A stretch of 64,000 nucleotides of DNA from Calendula officinalis (GCA_963853835.1 OY970821.1:49802646-49866645); one strand, 5' to 3'. Shown: positions 33,856 through 44,352, numbered from the stretch's first letter. Notes: generated from the sequence alone by a model not told the origin. Numbers and translations are program-made.

Positions 33856-34169
33856 TTATTTTTATTTTTTTGAAAGGCAAAAAATATATAAGAAAAAAAG
33901 ACTAGCAAGAAGCTAGGCAAACACAACAACACAAACAAAGAAGCTAAATTAAGTCCATAGGACTATTACACTAAAGACCCCAAAGAAAACTAGACATCGA
34001 AAGGTTCGACCTATACTTAATCCAATAGAAACACTGTGCTTGAATTTGTGAGATTATGGACATTGCCTTTGACCCGCCGTTTTTTAAAACGATTTCGTTT
34101 CCATTCCTCCAAATGAACCATAAAGTAGTGTACACCCCGGTATAAGATAATAACGCCAAGATTTCGTTT
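33856..34169 (-). mobile_element. 5'-truncated LINE fragment
   Basis: On the minus strand the last part of a plant LINE ORF2 (LWFIWRNGNEIVLKNGGSKA) is followed by a 3' untranslated part with the hairpin CTAGCTTCTTGCTAG and an A-rich tail (plus-strand T run at 33855-33871). The flanks are a 13 bp target duplication with one mismatch: CAATGCGTGATTT at 33843-33855 and CAAGGCGTGATTT at 34170-34182. The same 3' hairpin core is found in the LINE at 40899-42266, so the two are related. Only the C-terminal zinc-binding RT end survives. Confidence 0.8.
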
Positions 34170-34410
34170 CAAGGCGTGATTTAAGACGACATTTTTTTAA
34201 TATACATCATGGTTTTACAAACGATAAATATAAAAGATTAGTTAGAAAATTGTATTGGGTAATAAGAAATCCAAGCAACTTTTTACTAAATCATATAACA
34301 TATAAGTTCGCAGCCAATAACGCAACTGAGATGAGAAAACATAGAAAAATATATTAATAAGAGATCCAATTTTTTTTTTACGTCAACCATACAAATTCCA
34401 TCTATTTCAA

Positions 34411-36180
34411 ATGTTAATAGCGTTAATACAAATGGTTAGTGCTCAATTTGTATTAATAAATATATGCATATCATTTTTTTATCAAGGACATCTATTTTTT
34501 TTTATCTTATTGGTTTTCATCGTTACTAATAGTACATCGGTTTGCAACGTAAGATCAGGTAAAAAAAAATTAAAAACGAAAAATGCAACTATTACAAATA
34601 TTCTAATATCTGACTTAACAATAGATGAAGATATTATTTCTCAAGATGTACTTCAAAATATTCATGAAAGTTTATCAAACAATAATAACCATATACCATA
34701 ATTTTAAAATTTATGAATTTTTATCATATTATCTTAATATTTATTAAAGTCATGTTGACCAATCTTTTACATGTGGAATATGCAATGCAAGATTTTGGGA
34801 GGATGAAGCTACAAGAGGTTGACAACATGAGAACAATAGTTTTCCAATGTGTTGTTGCCGGATTTAGGTGTTCCACCAATAAACAACCAACATTTATTTC
34901 GTTCTTTATATTCAAAGAGCAAATAGTTCATCAAGAATATACAGTACGTAGATTTAATTCCATGTTTTCGTTTACATCAATGATTAGAAAGATTGATAAC
35001 TCCATCAATAGAGGTAATGCTCCATACATTTTTAGACTAGACGGTAAAACTAATCAAATGGGCAGTTTTTAACGCCACATGGGTATAAATCAAAATTCTC
35101 ACAACTATGCATATGTGATACTGAAAATGAGAACTCAGATAGACAGTCATTTTTCAAGTAAATAATTTATAGAAATATTTTAGTAAATCTATATCTATAT
35201 ATAATAATATAATTTGACGATGTTCTTTCATTTTTCTTCCTCGTGCATCAAAACAAAATTCTTCATCAGATGATTCGTCGACGGACATTAGTATTATACA
35301 AAATGTCAAACATATGTTGGATTCTCAAAGCCTTTCAGATAAAGTTTGTAGGATGGCAAGAGATTCATTCAATCATAACCCTCAATTAGATCTAAAATTA
35401 CGGATTCTAGGGGAAATGGGTACAATATGGAAGGACATACAAAATACCAACCGCGCCGAAGTTGACGCTTTAATTGTTGGCGATATTTGGTGATACGCAT
35501 AAAAATTTAGATAATCTTGTGCAAACTCGATCTGGATCTTTACAATGTATTAACGAGACACATCCTTCCTATGTTGATTTTTCAATATCCCACAATACTT
35601 CCATTTGGAGAAGACGGATACATAATTGATATTCCCCGTAGAGGTGTTACAAATACTACAAAATTAACCTGGGTAACATGCGATAATGGTTCACGTATAG
35701 AATTCATGACATAGAGCATATCTTTTCCTTGATACTTGATTCAAGTAGATTGTTTCAACAATTTTTGGTTTACGACTATATTATGATTAAAACCGAACAA
35801 TTAAATTTGTTCAACAAACAAACCAATCTCATGTGCGAAACTTTCGAGAATTTACTTAATAATAACAATCAGGGTAATCAAAATATTTCAAACGTCAGCG
35901 TGTTATATTGCCTTATTCAGGGGCGTCTCCGAGATTTTGAATACCCTGTGCGAAAACACGAAAATAGGTCCTCTCTTAATACAAGATTTTTATAAAAAAA
36001 TTGACTTTTTTTTATTATTATTAAATTATTACGTTGGCTTAAATTTTAATATTATATATATAAGATATATATAAAAATTGGGCCCCTATAAAATATGCGT
36101 CAGGTGCGGCAGCACCTCCTCAAAAACACCCTTGACCTTCTTCTTTAATTGGTGGTGCATGCTATATGTATATCATTATG
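34411..36180 (+). pseudogene. Decayed RepHel N-terminal half in H3
   Basis: Pieces align with the H1 RepHel in order: DILEDVL-like acidic stretch near 34620; a Cys-rich part corresponding to CGMCHAKFW near 34770-34800; FNSMFSFTSMIRKIDNSINR and GNAPYIFRLDGKTNQ at 34950-35060, against FNSMFAFTSMTGQIDNSINR; ILPFGEDGYIIDIPRRGVTN at 35590-35650; FENLLNNNNQGNQN near 35850; then ILP.SFTGGACY resumes at about 36140 beyond an inserted hAT-like element. Many stops and shifts. The HUH motif and the helicase half are missing. Confidence 0.85.
35918..36134. mobile_element. hAT-like MITE inserted in the H3 Rep pseudogene
   Basis: About 217 bp starting CAGGGGCGTCTCCGAG and ending CTCAAAAACACCCTTG; the ends are imperfect inverted repeats beginning CAGGGGCGT / CAAGGGTGT. 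The flanks CCTTATT and CCTTCTT look like an imperfect 8 bp duplication. Removing it by eye restores alignment with the H1 RepHel around the RVILPSSFTGGA segment, which independently supports the insertion edges. Confidence 0.75.
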
Positions 36181-36261
36181 TCTATAGCATTATTAGCATT
36201 TCAATAAAATAATTACCTTAAAGATATAATTATATAAATTTTTTATTTAATATTTTATATA

Positions 36262-36573
36262 CTTCCTCCGTTTCAAAATAAGTGATACATTTTTCATTTT
36301 GGGGTGTTTCAAAATAAGAGATACACATGAAAAAATTACCATATTTGGTAAAAGGTAGTGTGGACCACACTCACTAACTATCTCCTTTAATAAAGTGAAA
36401 ACACACATTTACCCTTACTTTTACTTTTAAACATCATTAAATTCACTTTAATCAATATATGTGGGACTCATCCTCCACTAACTATTAAATTTAATCTAAT
36501 TAACTTTTATTATCATATTTTGCCTCAAAAACGTGCACCCTAATTTGTATCACTTATTTTGAAACGGAGGAAG
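36262..36573. mobile_element. Stowaway-type MITE (Tc1/Mariner)
   Basis: 312 bp. The left end CTTCCTCCGTTTCAAAATAA and right end TTATTTTGAAACGGAGGAAG are perfect inverted repeats that continue to about 28 bp, flanked by TA on both sides (36260-36261, 36574-36575). CTCCCTCCGTTTC-type ends with a TA duplication are the signature of Stowaway MITEs. No coding capacity. Confidence 0.93.
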
Positions 36574-36638
36574 TAGTTACATATAACAAATCATAATTAT
36601 GTTATCTAAAATTTACGTTAAGCAAAAATATAGTCGTT

Positions 36639-36665
36639 CGTGAATTTTCACGGATTATAACCTAC
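36639..36665 (+). other. Helitron 3' terminus of H3
   Basis: Hairpin CGTGAA-TT-TTCACG followed by GATTATAACCTAC. Spacing from hairpin to end equals that of H1 and H2; the end reads CTAC, so it has drifted from CTRR. Confidence 0.65.
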
Positions 36666-37022
36666 TTCATAATATAAAGGAGTTAAGTGAAAACCAGTTA
36701 AGTGAAACATTAACCAAAAGTGGTTGTTGGCAAAGTGGCCAAGGGAGTTGCTTGAAAGCTGTTTCCTCCGACTTCACCCATGTTCCTTTCTTTGTGCCAC
36801 CAAAACTATTTATTCCCTATTTTTTTTTTATGATTTGAGTATTTGACCATATGGGTGCCCCACCCCCCCCCCCCCCCACACGCCAACTACTCCCTTACTC
36901 AGATACACATTCCAATTTTAAGATATTACATATTTCTAGTCTATTTATTTATTAACAATACATACTTCTACTTATTTACCAACTCTCTCATTTTCTTTTA
37001 AAAAGAAGTTTTTATATTTATA
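36666..37022. other. Spacer with a 15-base C run, no gene
   Basis: Between two Helitron 3' ends that face each other. It holds a C homopolymer at 36863-36877 and otherwise mixed-composition DNA; a less AT-rich stretch at 36715-36800 could be old gene or element debris, but I cannot identify it. Confidence 0.6.
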
Positions 37023-38420
37023 CTAGTTTATGTCCCGTGAAAAATCACGGATTATTGTAAATTTTCTGAACATAGCTTTTATAGAATAGTAAAATGTTTC
37101 GTTATAAGTAAGTATATTAAATAAGAAATTATTTAATATGTCTATAAGATAATTAATTTATTCAATAGTTGATAATGTTATAAACGTGATTATATGCTAT
37201 ATTGGAATAATAATAGTAATATATGATATCAATGGTGAAAATTAAAACATTAAATAATATTAAATAAATTACTTAAACATATAGACATGATTATTAAATA
37301 TAACGGAATAAAATAAGAAATATTAAGATAAATTTCTAAATACTTTTATGAAAATAACATTAAATGTTTTATTTGATGTACCACCATCCTTATCTTCTAT
37401 TATATTTATAGAAAAAGTCTTAATTTTATTCACTAATCTAAAAAATCAAGAAATTTAAATTAAAAAAATATTGAATTGTGTTTTGACTACTACTCAAGTC
37501 AAACATAAAACTATTTATAGTGAAATATCATGTTAAGACTACTAATAAACTCTTAATTTTATTCACTATTAAAAAAATAATTAAATAATAATAATGATAA
37601 TAATAGAGAATTATGTTTTGACTATTACTCAAGTCAAACACAATACTATTTTTAGTGAATTATGTAAGACTACTAATAAAGTTTTACTTTTATTCACTAA
37701 TCCAAAATATCCAAAAAAATGTTGAATTGTGTTTTGACTTTTGACTACTACTCAAGTCAAACATAATATATTTATAGCGAATTATATTAAAACTACTAAC
37801 AAAATCTTGCTTTTATTTACTAATAAATAAAATCAAAAGAACTAAAAAAAATCAATAAAAATATTGAATTGTGTTTTACTACTACTCAAGTCAAACATAA
37901 TACTAATTAAAGTGAAATATGCTAAGACTACTAATTATGGCTAAAATTTTTTTTTGAATTTATAATTTAAAAGCATGCCCAAGTTTTCTATTTTATTGTG
38001 ATGTATTAATTGTGTTTGTAATTTAATTGGAAAGTTTAACATAATTAAATGACTTTATCATGTGCCCTAGGGGCACAATAATAGAAAAATCCAAAATATA
38101 ATTATGGTAAAATATTAAACTGTTTAATAACATTGTTATTAACAATTCAATTTTGACATAATTAATTGCAGGAAAGATTTATTTGCTTATAATTATTTGC
38201 ATGAAAGATCTAAATTTAAAACATAATTACCTTTTTAAAATCGGATAATTATGGTAACCGAAAATTTAGTCTAGAAATTGAAGACTATCTAACTTTATTT
38301 TGATTTTAAAAAAAATAAAAATAATAATTAATTGGAAATTATGATATGCTGACACGTGGCTAGCTTTGTTCTTAAGATGCCCACGTGGCCTATAATGCCT
38401 TTGATTTATTATAAGATAGA
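37023..38420 (-). mobile_element. Helitron H4, complete, non-autonomous, 1.4 kb
   Basis: On the minus strand it starts TCTATCTTATAATAAATCAA at 38420, preceded by A, has the shared 5' block with two CACGTG sites (38345-38400), and ends with hairpin CCGTGA-TTTT-TCACGG and ACATAAACTAG at 37023, followed by T. Both edges fit the A^T insertion rule and the 5'-TC...CTAG-3' rule, so this is the best-defined Helitron in the window. It has no coding region; its bulk is a four-unit minisatellite. Confidence 0.85.
37460..37950. repeat. Minisatellite of about 130 bp, four units, inside H4
   Basis: Units begin near 37472, 37605, 37722 and 37864 with TTGAATTGTGTTTTGACTAC or close variants. Each contains TTTGACTACTACTCAAGTCAAA-type inverted words (TTTGAC with GTCAAA), then ATAGTGAAATAT, AAGACTACTAATAAA and TTTTATTCACTAA. 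Unit spacing varies (117-142 bp). Confidence 0.9.
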
Positions 38421-38555
38421 TTTGCATGTTAAACTCTACAGGGTGTTTAATAACTTTTTAGCTTTTCCCAACATTAAAAGTGATAAAATATGCATTACAA
38501 AGCCTTAGAGTCTTACAAAATATGTATTTAGGTTTGTAACGCTAATTTGAAAACA
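38421..38555. other. Short spacer between H4 and H5
   Basis: 135 bp of AT-rich DNA without features, between the 5' end of H4 and the 3' end of H5 on the minus strand. Confidence 0.6.
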
Positions 38556-38835
38556 CTAGGCTAAAACCCGCGCGATGCGGCGGCTGCGAACTATGTATTC
38601 ATGACGATTAAAAGTTCACTGGTTACGTATTTTTATAACGAATACAATACATAAGCATGAAAACTGTGTATAAAATAGAGGTAAAAAGCAAGAATTAGTA
38701 TTAGCGTTGAAGTGTTGTTCGATTACATGTTTTGAAATATAATAACACAAATGATCAATCTCTAAAGTTTCTTGTTATAAAACAATAAACCTAATTAAGT
38801 ATAGAATACAGAGAAGAAATGTTTGTTTATGCGTC

Positions 38836-38957
38836 TTACTCATCATGTAAAACCTCTCGATATACAACGTTTGCTGTGTAAACTCCGTCGAGATTAATTT
38901 TTTTTGCTGGAGTCACCAATACTTTTGTCGTGTCAGGTAAAATTCCTCTTGAAAGGG
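38836..38957 (-). pseudogene. RepHel C-terminal fragment in H5
   Basis: The minus strand reads LPDTTKVLVTPAKKINLDGV, then YTANVVYREVLHDE and a stop. The H1 RepHel ends with a short Lys/Asp linker and [14 protein letters not shown] and a stop, so the V(V)(Y/F)(R/K)EV ending and position agree. Everything upstream of this exon end is missing or unrecognisable. Assignment rests on a short match. Confidence 0.55.
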
Positions 38958-39479
38958 AAAAAATTTCAGGTGAAAATATAGTTCGCAAAGCGGCTGTAGG
39001 TACCCTATGCAACTATATTTGCGGCGAGCAAAAATTGTCCGGTTACACATTTTTCTAAACAATAATAGGGTACCAACCCTAATAGTATGTTTCGAGATGA
39101 AGAAGATGGTGGTAGACTGGTAGCGATATCGAGATTTATAACAAATGAACTGATGACATAAGTAATTATATTTTTCATAAGCTTACAAGGTCAAAGGATT
39201 TTTATGCTTCTACCTAAAACCAAGGATCGAGCTGGTGCAATCACCCACCTAACCTGAACCATACGTCCAACGGGCCACGATTCACAGCTGTCATCAAATG
39301 GGTCCACTCTAACTTTGTGATTTTATGAACACCCAAATTACCGTTGAAATACTCAACTGTTGCAATACAAATTTACAATTATGCAATTTATCAACTCCTG
39401 TTATTTATATTTACAAAAAATCTATAGCAACTAAAATGCATATTTTACAAATTTAAGATGATTAAACTTGTATAAAAAT

Positions 39480-39598
39480 AGGATTGAACCAAAGAATCAT
39501 GCTATCAGAAAATATATATTCTAAGTCAATCTTTTCATTCTTCCTCGGATCAAATATATCCGACCATACACCGACGTTCCTAATCTTGCAGTTGAACT
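39480..39598 (-). other. Unidentified exon-like stretch in H5
   Basis: After a CCTACAG acceptor-like site the minus strand is open: EFNCKIRNVGVWSDIFDPRK, then NEKIDLEYIFSDSMILW. Another open stretch at about 39310-39190 includes RVDPFDDSCESWPVGRMVQV. Both look more protein-like than their flanks and could be captured gene pieces. I cannot name the source. Confidence 0.3.
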
Positions 39599-40836
39599 CT
39601 GTAGGCAGAACAAAGACATAAGTTACTTTCTTATTTTGAAAAAATAAATTAATAAGAAAACGTTTTCTGTAATTACCTCAACTTTGGTGCAGAATTCTAA
39701 TAGGCATTCACATAAATGATATTCAGTTTCGTGTGGGGAGTATTTGATTTCCCAGATGCGAATACATTATAAGCCGTAAACAAAATCTATCACGAGCCAC
39801 AAAACAAAAATAATTAAAATAAAACTAACATGACGAAGCCGGTTGATTCGACCAATATCAATAAACGCATCGTACGGTTTCAAACTCTAAACGATACCCG
39901 TCAAAATTGACTTAATACCAAGTTGAGACTGAATATTAGCCCTCGCCATTGGTTCCTCAAAATCAGTCTTGCTTATTCTTCGTCTACTTCTACAAAGTTT
40001 AACGGGATTTCTTACTCAAGAAGCTCTTTCACACTTGATGTCTGAAAATTACATTAAAATATTTTTTTTATTAATCAAGTATCGCGATGATAACAAAAAG
40101 CTATGTTAAAAAAATTGGACAAGTTTTCACGTCACCCCAACATGACTTGTACAAAAGGTTTACTAATTCAGACCGGAGCTAATGATAAACTTGAAATGCA
40201 ATCCTATTATTAAAATGTAATAAAAGGAAATTGCAAAGAGCTGCCTTTATGGAAAATTTAAGAGAGGGAGAATCTTACATTAACTGCTGCCTCTATGGCA
40301 ATTGAAAAGAGCTCGGCATGCTGCAGAGTTTAATAGCCAACAACCTGTATGGAAAAGTAAAAAAAAAAAGAACTTTTTAACATTTTGAAAAAAGTTATCT
40401 CAAATATCGACAATATGTACCAAATGCAAATGAAATAAGTAACTATATTTTCCGTTAATCATAACATCAAGTCTAATGCTTTTGCTTCAGACATATCCTT
40501 AAATATTTGTTTTTTGAACATGATATTAGGTAGCTAAATTTAATAACTGATAATTTGTAATTGCTAACCACACTTATGACTTAACTTAATGGTCAAATTG
40601 ATGATTATACACCTCTATCTCCTGCAAAAACATGACTATTTTCATTGATTGACTGAAAAGTCCTGCAAGCCAACATCATTCAACTGTTCAAAATCAAAGC
40701 ATTTCACATTGGTGTCACATCAACATTTCACATTTCACATCCAAAACTCCAAATATCCCCTCTACCATAACTCAAGCCATTTGAGCCCCACTTTTTTTTC
40801 TTTTTCATTTTTTAAAACAACTTAATATTTCAATAA

Positions 40837-40890
40837 AATTAAAAATAATGATACAAGAACGATAATTAAAAATAATGATACAAGAACGAT
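40837..40890. repeat. 27 bp perfect tandem duplication at the LINE edge
   Basis: AATTAAAAATAATGATACAA plus GAACGAT occurs at 40837-40863 and again at 40864-40890. It overlaps the left target duplication of the LINE. Confidence 0.95.
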
Positions 40891-40898
40891 ATATTTCA

Positions 40899-42137
40899 TT
40901 TGGTAGTTTGGGTATTTACTGGATGTCTATTTTTAGAGCTCCTAATTCTGTTCTTAATAAGATGGAGCAATTGCGAGCTAAATTCTTTTGGGGAAGTTCG
41001 GAAAATAATAAAAAAATGAGTTGGGTCAAATGGACTTCTTGTTTAGCTACAAAAGATAGAGGAGGTTTAGATATTGCGAGTCTTGAGGCTCTTAATTTAG
41101 CACTTATTGCTAAATGGAGGTGGCGTTTCTTTAATGAAAAAAATTCCATTTGGTGTCACCTTATTCAATCTATCTATGGTGAAGATGGTGGGTTTCGTAA
41201 ACCGGTTCTTGCCCGTCATAAAAAATGTCTTTGGGGTCAAATTATAGGTACGATTAATTACCTCCATGACTCTAATATCGTTCATAAAAATAACTTAAGA
41301 TTTGAGCTTAAAAACGGTGCTAGCATTTCTTTTTGGACGGATATTTGGGCAAGCCATATTCCGTTACATTCCCTCTATAATCGTCTCTTTAAATTGGATT
41401 TGAATCCTTTTTGTAAAGTAAATGATCGATTAGGTATGAATGGTTGGAATTTTATTTGGAGAAGGCCTATTAGAGGTGGTATCGAGGAAGACCAATTGAG
41501 GAGCCTTTTAGATCTTATTCGAGATTATCGTTTACAAGACGGTCAAGACAAAGTGGTGTGGATACTTGGTGATTCTCGGGTGTACACGGTTGGTGAAACT
41601 AGAGTTTTTATAAACAATTTTCTTTTTCCCGGAACTGATTTTGTCTCTAAATGGTGCTCTTCAATTCCTTTAAAAGTCAATATTTTCTTTTGGAGGTTAA
41701 ATTTGGATAGGCTTCCTACAAGACTAAACCTTTCAAAAAAGGGTTTAGATATTAACTCTATACTTTGCCCGGTTTGTTCGCAAGGGATGGAAACTATTTC
41801 TCATACGTTTTTCACTTGCTCTTTGGCGTCATATATTTGGTCGGCTATTCGGAGATGGTGTCAAGTTGACTCTTCTATCATCGTCAACCTTAGTGATTGG
41901 TGGGTTAAATGTGAATCAATGTCAAACAAGAATTTCCGACGCCTCAAGTTTCAAATTATCGGCATATCCACGCTTTGGACTATATGGAAGTATAGAAATT
42001 CTTTTTTGTTTGATAATGGTAGGTTTCTTAAGTCGTGTTTAGTCGATAATATTAAGTTAGTCTCTTTTTCGTGGCTCACCCATTGGAACCATAAAATTAA
42101 GGTTCCTTGGGTTGAGTGGTTATTAAACCCTTTGTAA
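40899..42137 (+). pseudogene. LINE ORF2 C-terminal part with zf-RVT domain
   Basis: About 412 codons open to the stop at 42137. It begins inside the RT C-terminal region (YWMSIFRAPNSVLNKMEQLR, then FFWGSSENNKKMSWVKW) and goes through the typical non-LTR stretch (GGLDIASLEALNLALIAKWR) to the zf-RVT domain with PVCSQGMETISHTFFTC (C-x2-C...H...C) and the tail WTIWKYRNSFLF. RT and endonuclease catalytic parts are missing because of 5' truncation. The ATG at 40875 belongs to host DNA including the target duplication, so there is no native start and no functional protein. Confidence 0.9.
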
Positions 42138-42266
42138 TTTCTTTTTTTAGTCTAGCTTTTTGCTAGACTCAAGTTTCTTATATTTTAGTTTGGAGGTCTT
42201 CGGGGGGGTGATGGCAATGCCGAAGCTCATCCCGTTGCCTTCTTTTTGCTGTTCAAAAAAAAAAAA
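40899..42266 (+). mobile_element. 5'-truncated LINE with perfect 16 bp target duplication
   Basis: Flanked by AGAACGATATATTTCA at 40883-40898 and 42267-42282, identical on both sides, with an A tail (42255-42266) before the right copy. The 3' untranslated part has the hairpin TCTAGCTTTTTGCTAGA, shared in core with the LINE fragment at 33856-34169. The identical duplication and almost intact open frame point to recent insertion. It is inserted in the 5' LTR of the copia element that follows. Confidence 0.93.
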
Positions 42267-42282
42267 AGAACGATATATTTCA

Positions 42283-42398
42283 AATGTATATATGGTAGTC
42301 AAATATCTCAAGCATGATTATAGCCTTGATGTAAGCCTTTCATTGTATATTTATACTCCACTCGTGTAATAAGAGAATGACAAGATTACACTCTTTTA
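42283..42398 (+). mobile_element. 5' LTR remnant of copia 2
   Basis: From GGTAGTCAAATATCTCA to CTCTTTTA it matches the 3' LTR end (for example TGATGTAAGCCTTTCATTGT and CTCCACTCGTGTAATAAGAG) nearly base for base. The rest of the LTR lies left of the LINE or has been lost. Confidence 0.88.
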
Positions 42399-42411
42399 TG
42401 GTATTCAGGGC
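42399..42411 (+). other. Diverged primer-binding site of copia 2
   Basis: TGGTATTCAGGGC, directly after the LTR end. It resembles TGGTATCAGAGC with an inserted T and a changed base, a decayed tRNA-iMet site. Confidence 0.7.
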
Positions 42412-42592
42412 TTTAGTGATTTCTTTCCTCTGCTCTCATTTTTCTTCTTCCGCTGCATTCCTTTTCAATCTCGGCCTCTTTCTGCTGACTTACTGCCCAC
42501 CAAATACCAAAGTTTCTTCAAACTATTGATTATTTTCTCTTCATTGGCAGTTAACAACAACAATAATAACAATTTTTCCGCCAAATTCAGCC

Positions 42593-43388
42593 ATGGTTTC
42601 CCCGATTGCTGATTCCAATTATGGAGGGTTTTCAGGGTCCGACACTAAACAGTCACCTGGACGGTATTCAAAATCCAAAAATAACCAACGACACAAGAAC
42701 AGGGGACGGAACAACGACGGCAGATCGGGCGACGGCAACTCAGGCGGAAATTACGGCGGTCATCAGTCCTCCGGCGGTCAGCGTCGTCCGGGTAACAATC
42801 GATCTGCGGCGGCGTCTCCATAGAATTCGTGTTATGCGTCGCAGGCGGATACCTCCACAATGGGCCATGTCCCCTTGTCCGTATCCTAGCTATCCATGGA
42901 CAAAAAATGGGCATGTTTCTGCTCCAACCCATTCACGCCAAGATGGCCTTCGGGGCCGAGACCCAGCCCACCAGGCTTATGCAGCTGGCCCCAATTCCGA
43001 ATATGCTCCCACTGATAGAAAGAATGTGATGTACACAATGAATCTTAACCCTCTGTCAAATCCATGGGTTATGGACACCCGTGCCTCGTCTCATGTTATC
43101 TCCGGAAAATGTAAACTCTCGTCTATTTTTAATTTGAGCAAAAATAGTGGTATTTTAGTTGGTAATTGCCAGTCAATTCCTATCTTAGGGTATGGACATA
43201 TAAAAATGCTTCACCCACACCCACCATTAGCCTTGAAAAATGTTCTCTATGCTCCACACATTATTAAAAATCTTGTTTTGGTCAGAAAATTTACTGCTGA
43301 TAATTTTGTTTATGTGGAATTTGACCCTTTTGGATTTTCTATGAAGGAGTTTCAGACAAGGACACGTATCATGAGATGTGATAGTTAA
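42593..43388 (+). pseudogene. Copia 2 gag remnant and protease
   Basis: An ATG at 42593 opens MVSPIADSNYGGFSGSDTK, then Arg/Asn/Gly-rich RNA-binding-type sequence (about 76 codons), without the usual gag core of 250-350 residues and without a recognisable CCHC knuckle. After a stop, another frame (from about 42840) reads AYAAGPNSEYAPTD and NPLSNPWVMDTRASSHVISG. The protease motif is DTRASSH where copia has DTGASSH, so the catalytic Gly is replaced by Arg. Then GAG-type NCQSIPILGYGHI and LKNVLYAPHIIKNLV. Gag seems to have been deleted between the start and the basic tail. Confidence 0.8.
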
Positions 43389-43421
43389 GGCAACATATAT
43401 CCGGTCACTACCAAGGAACCT

Positions 43422-44352
43422 TTGCGAAATCCGGTGTTTGAATCGGCTAGGTCAACCTTGTGGCATGATCGGCTAGGTCATCCGGGAAATCCGGTGTTTG
43501 AATCGTTAAGATGCAATAAACTTATTCATTGTGGTCCAAATAAAACTTTTCCTTTATGTCATTCGTGTGTTTTAGGTAAACATATCAAGTTACCATTTCA
43601 TACTTAACCAAATAATACGTTTTTACCATTGATATGGTACATTGTGATTTATGGACTTCTCCAATTTTGAGCAATTCGGGTTATCGTTATTATCTTGTTT
43701 TTTCGGATGATTTTACTAACTTTGTTTGGACTTTTCCATCGGATAGGAAAACAGACTTCTTCTCTATTTTTGTGAAGTTTCATACTTTATTCGAACTCAA
43801 TTCGAACGACCCGTAAAAAACTTGCAATGTGACAATGGCAAGGAATTTGATAACAACAATGTTCTAAGTTTTTGTCACACCAATGGGACCGGCCTTCAAT
43901 TTTCTTGCCCATACACCTCTTCACAAAATGGTAAAGCCGACCGTAAAATCCGCTCTATTAATAATGCTATGCCTACCCTTTTGTCGCATATGTCCATACC
44001 ACCATCATTTTGGCCATACGACTTAAGTATGACAACGTATCTTCTAAATATTTTACCAGGTAAAGTGCTTAATTTTCAAACTCCGGAGTCAATTTTGTAT
44101 AAAAAACAACCGGATTTATCTCATTTACGTGTCTTTGGGTCCATATGTTATCCTCTTTTACCTTCACAACTCTTTACAAACTTCAAGCACGGACAAAACG
44201 ATGTGTTTTTTTGGGTTTTCCGGATAACCATAAGGGATATAGATGTTATGACATGCTCTCTAAAAAGATTATTATTTTCCGACATGTCATTTTTTATGAA
44301 ACTCAATTCCCATTTTCATCTCACCAACCTACCCACACGTACACATTTTTAA
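43422..44352 (+). pseudogene. Copia 2 GAG-pre-integrase and integrase
   Basis: The zinc region STLWHDRLGHPGNPVFESLR with LCHSCVLGKHIKLPF provides the HHCC ligands. A short duplication repeats AATCCGGTGTTTGAATCG and GGCTAGGTCA before and inside it (43418-43505). The integrase core is split in frames: MVHCDLWTSPILSNSGYRYY (43634), QCDNGKEFDNNNV (43822) and SSQNGKADRKIRSINNAMPT. A frame change lies near 43815. Where intact members have QNG.AER, this has QNGKADR, with Asp for the catalytic Glu. Confidence 0.82.

Larger units (their letters stand above)
33329..36665 (+). mobile_element. Helitron H3, decayed, with RepHel 5' remnant
   Basis: It begins right after the H2 end with TTCTGTTATATATT and carries a degraded version of the 5' subterminal block (ATGTCACCTCTTAAAAAACAG, ATTACAGGTGTAA at about 33463-33495). 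It contains a broken Rep region at 34411-36180 on the plus strand and ends with hairpin CGTGAA-TT-TTCACG and ATTATAACCTAC at 36639-36665. It was later hit by a LINE, an hAT-like and a Stowaway-like element. It is more decayed than H1 and H2. Confidence 0.65.
38556..40836 (-). mobile_element. Helitron H5 (minus), different 3' hairpin, 5' end not found
   Basis: The 3' end on the minus strand has a GC-rich hairpin region (CCGCCGCATCGCGCGGG) followed by TTTTAGCCTAG and T at 38555. A RepHel C-terminal remnant lies about 280 bp inside, at the same relative place as in H1. No 5' subterminal block like that of H1/H2/H4 was found, so the end at 40836 is only the edge of the next recognised feature. 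A diverged direct repeat of the terminal region (AACTATAT, TGGTTACGTATTTTT words) occurs at about 38590-38645 and 38990-39060. Confidence 0.6.

Noticed and set aside
36863..36877. C run as a possible telomere or promoter element
   Set aside because: Pure homopolymer with no repeat unit; a likely slippage tract.
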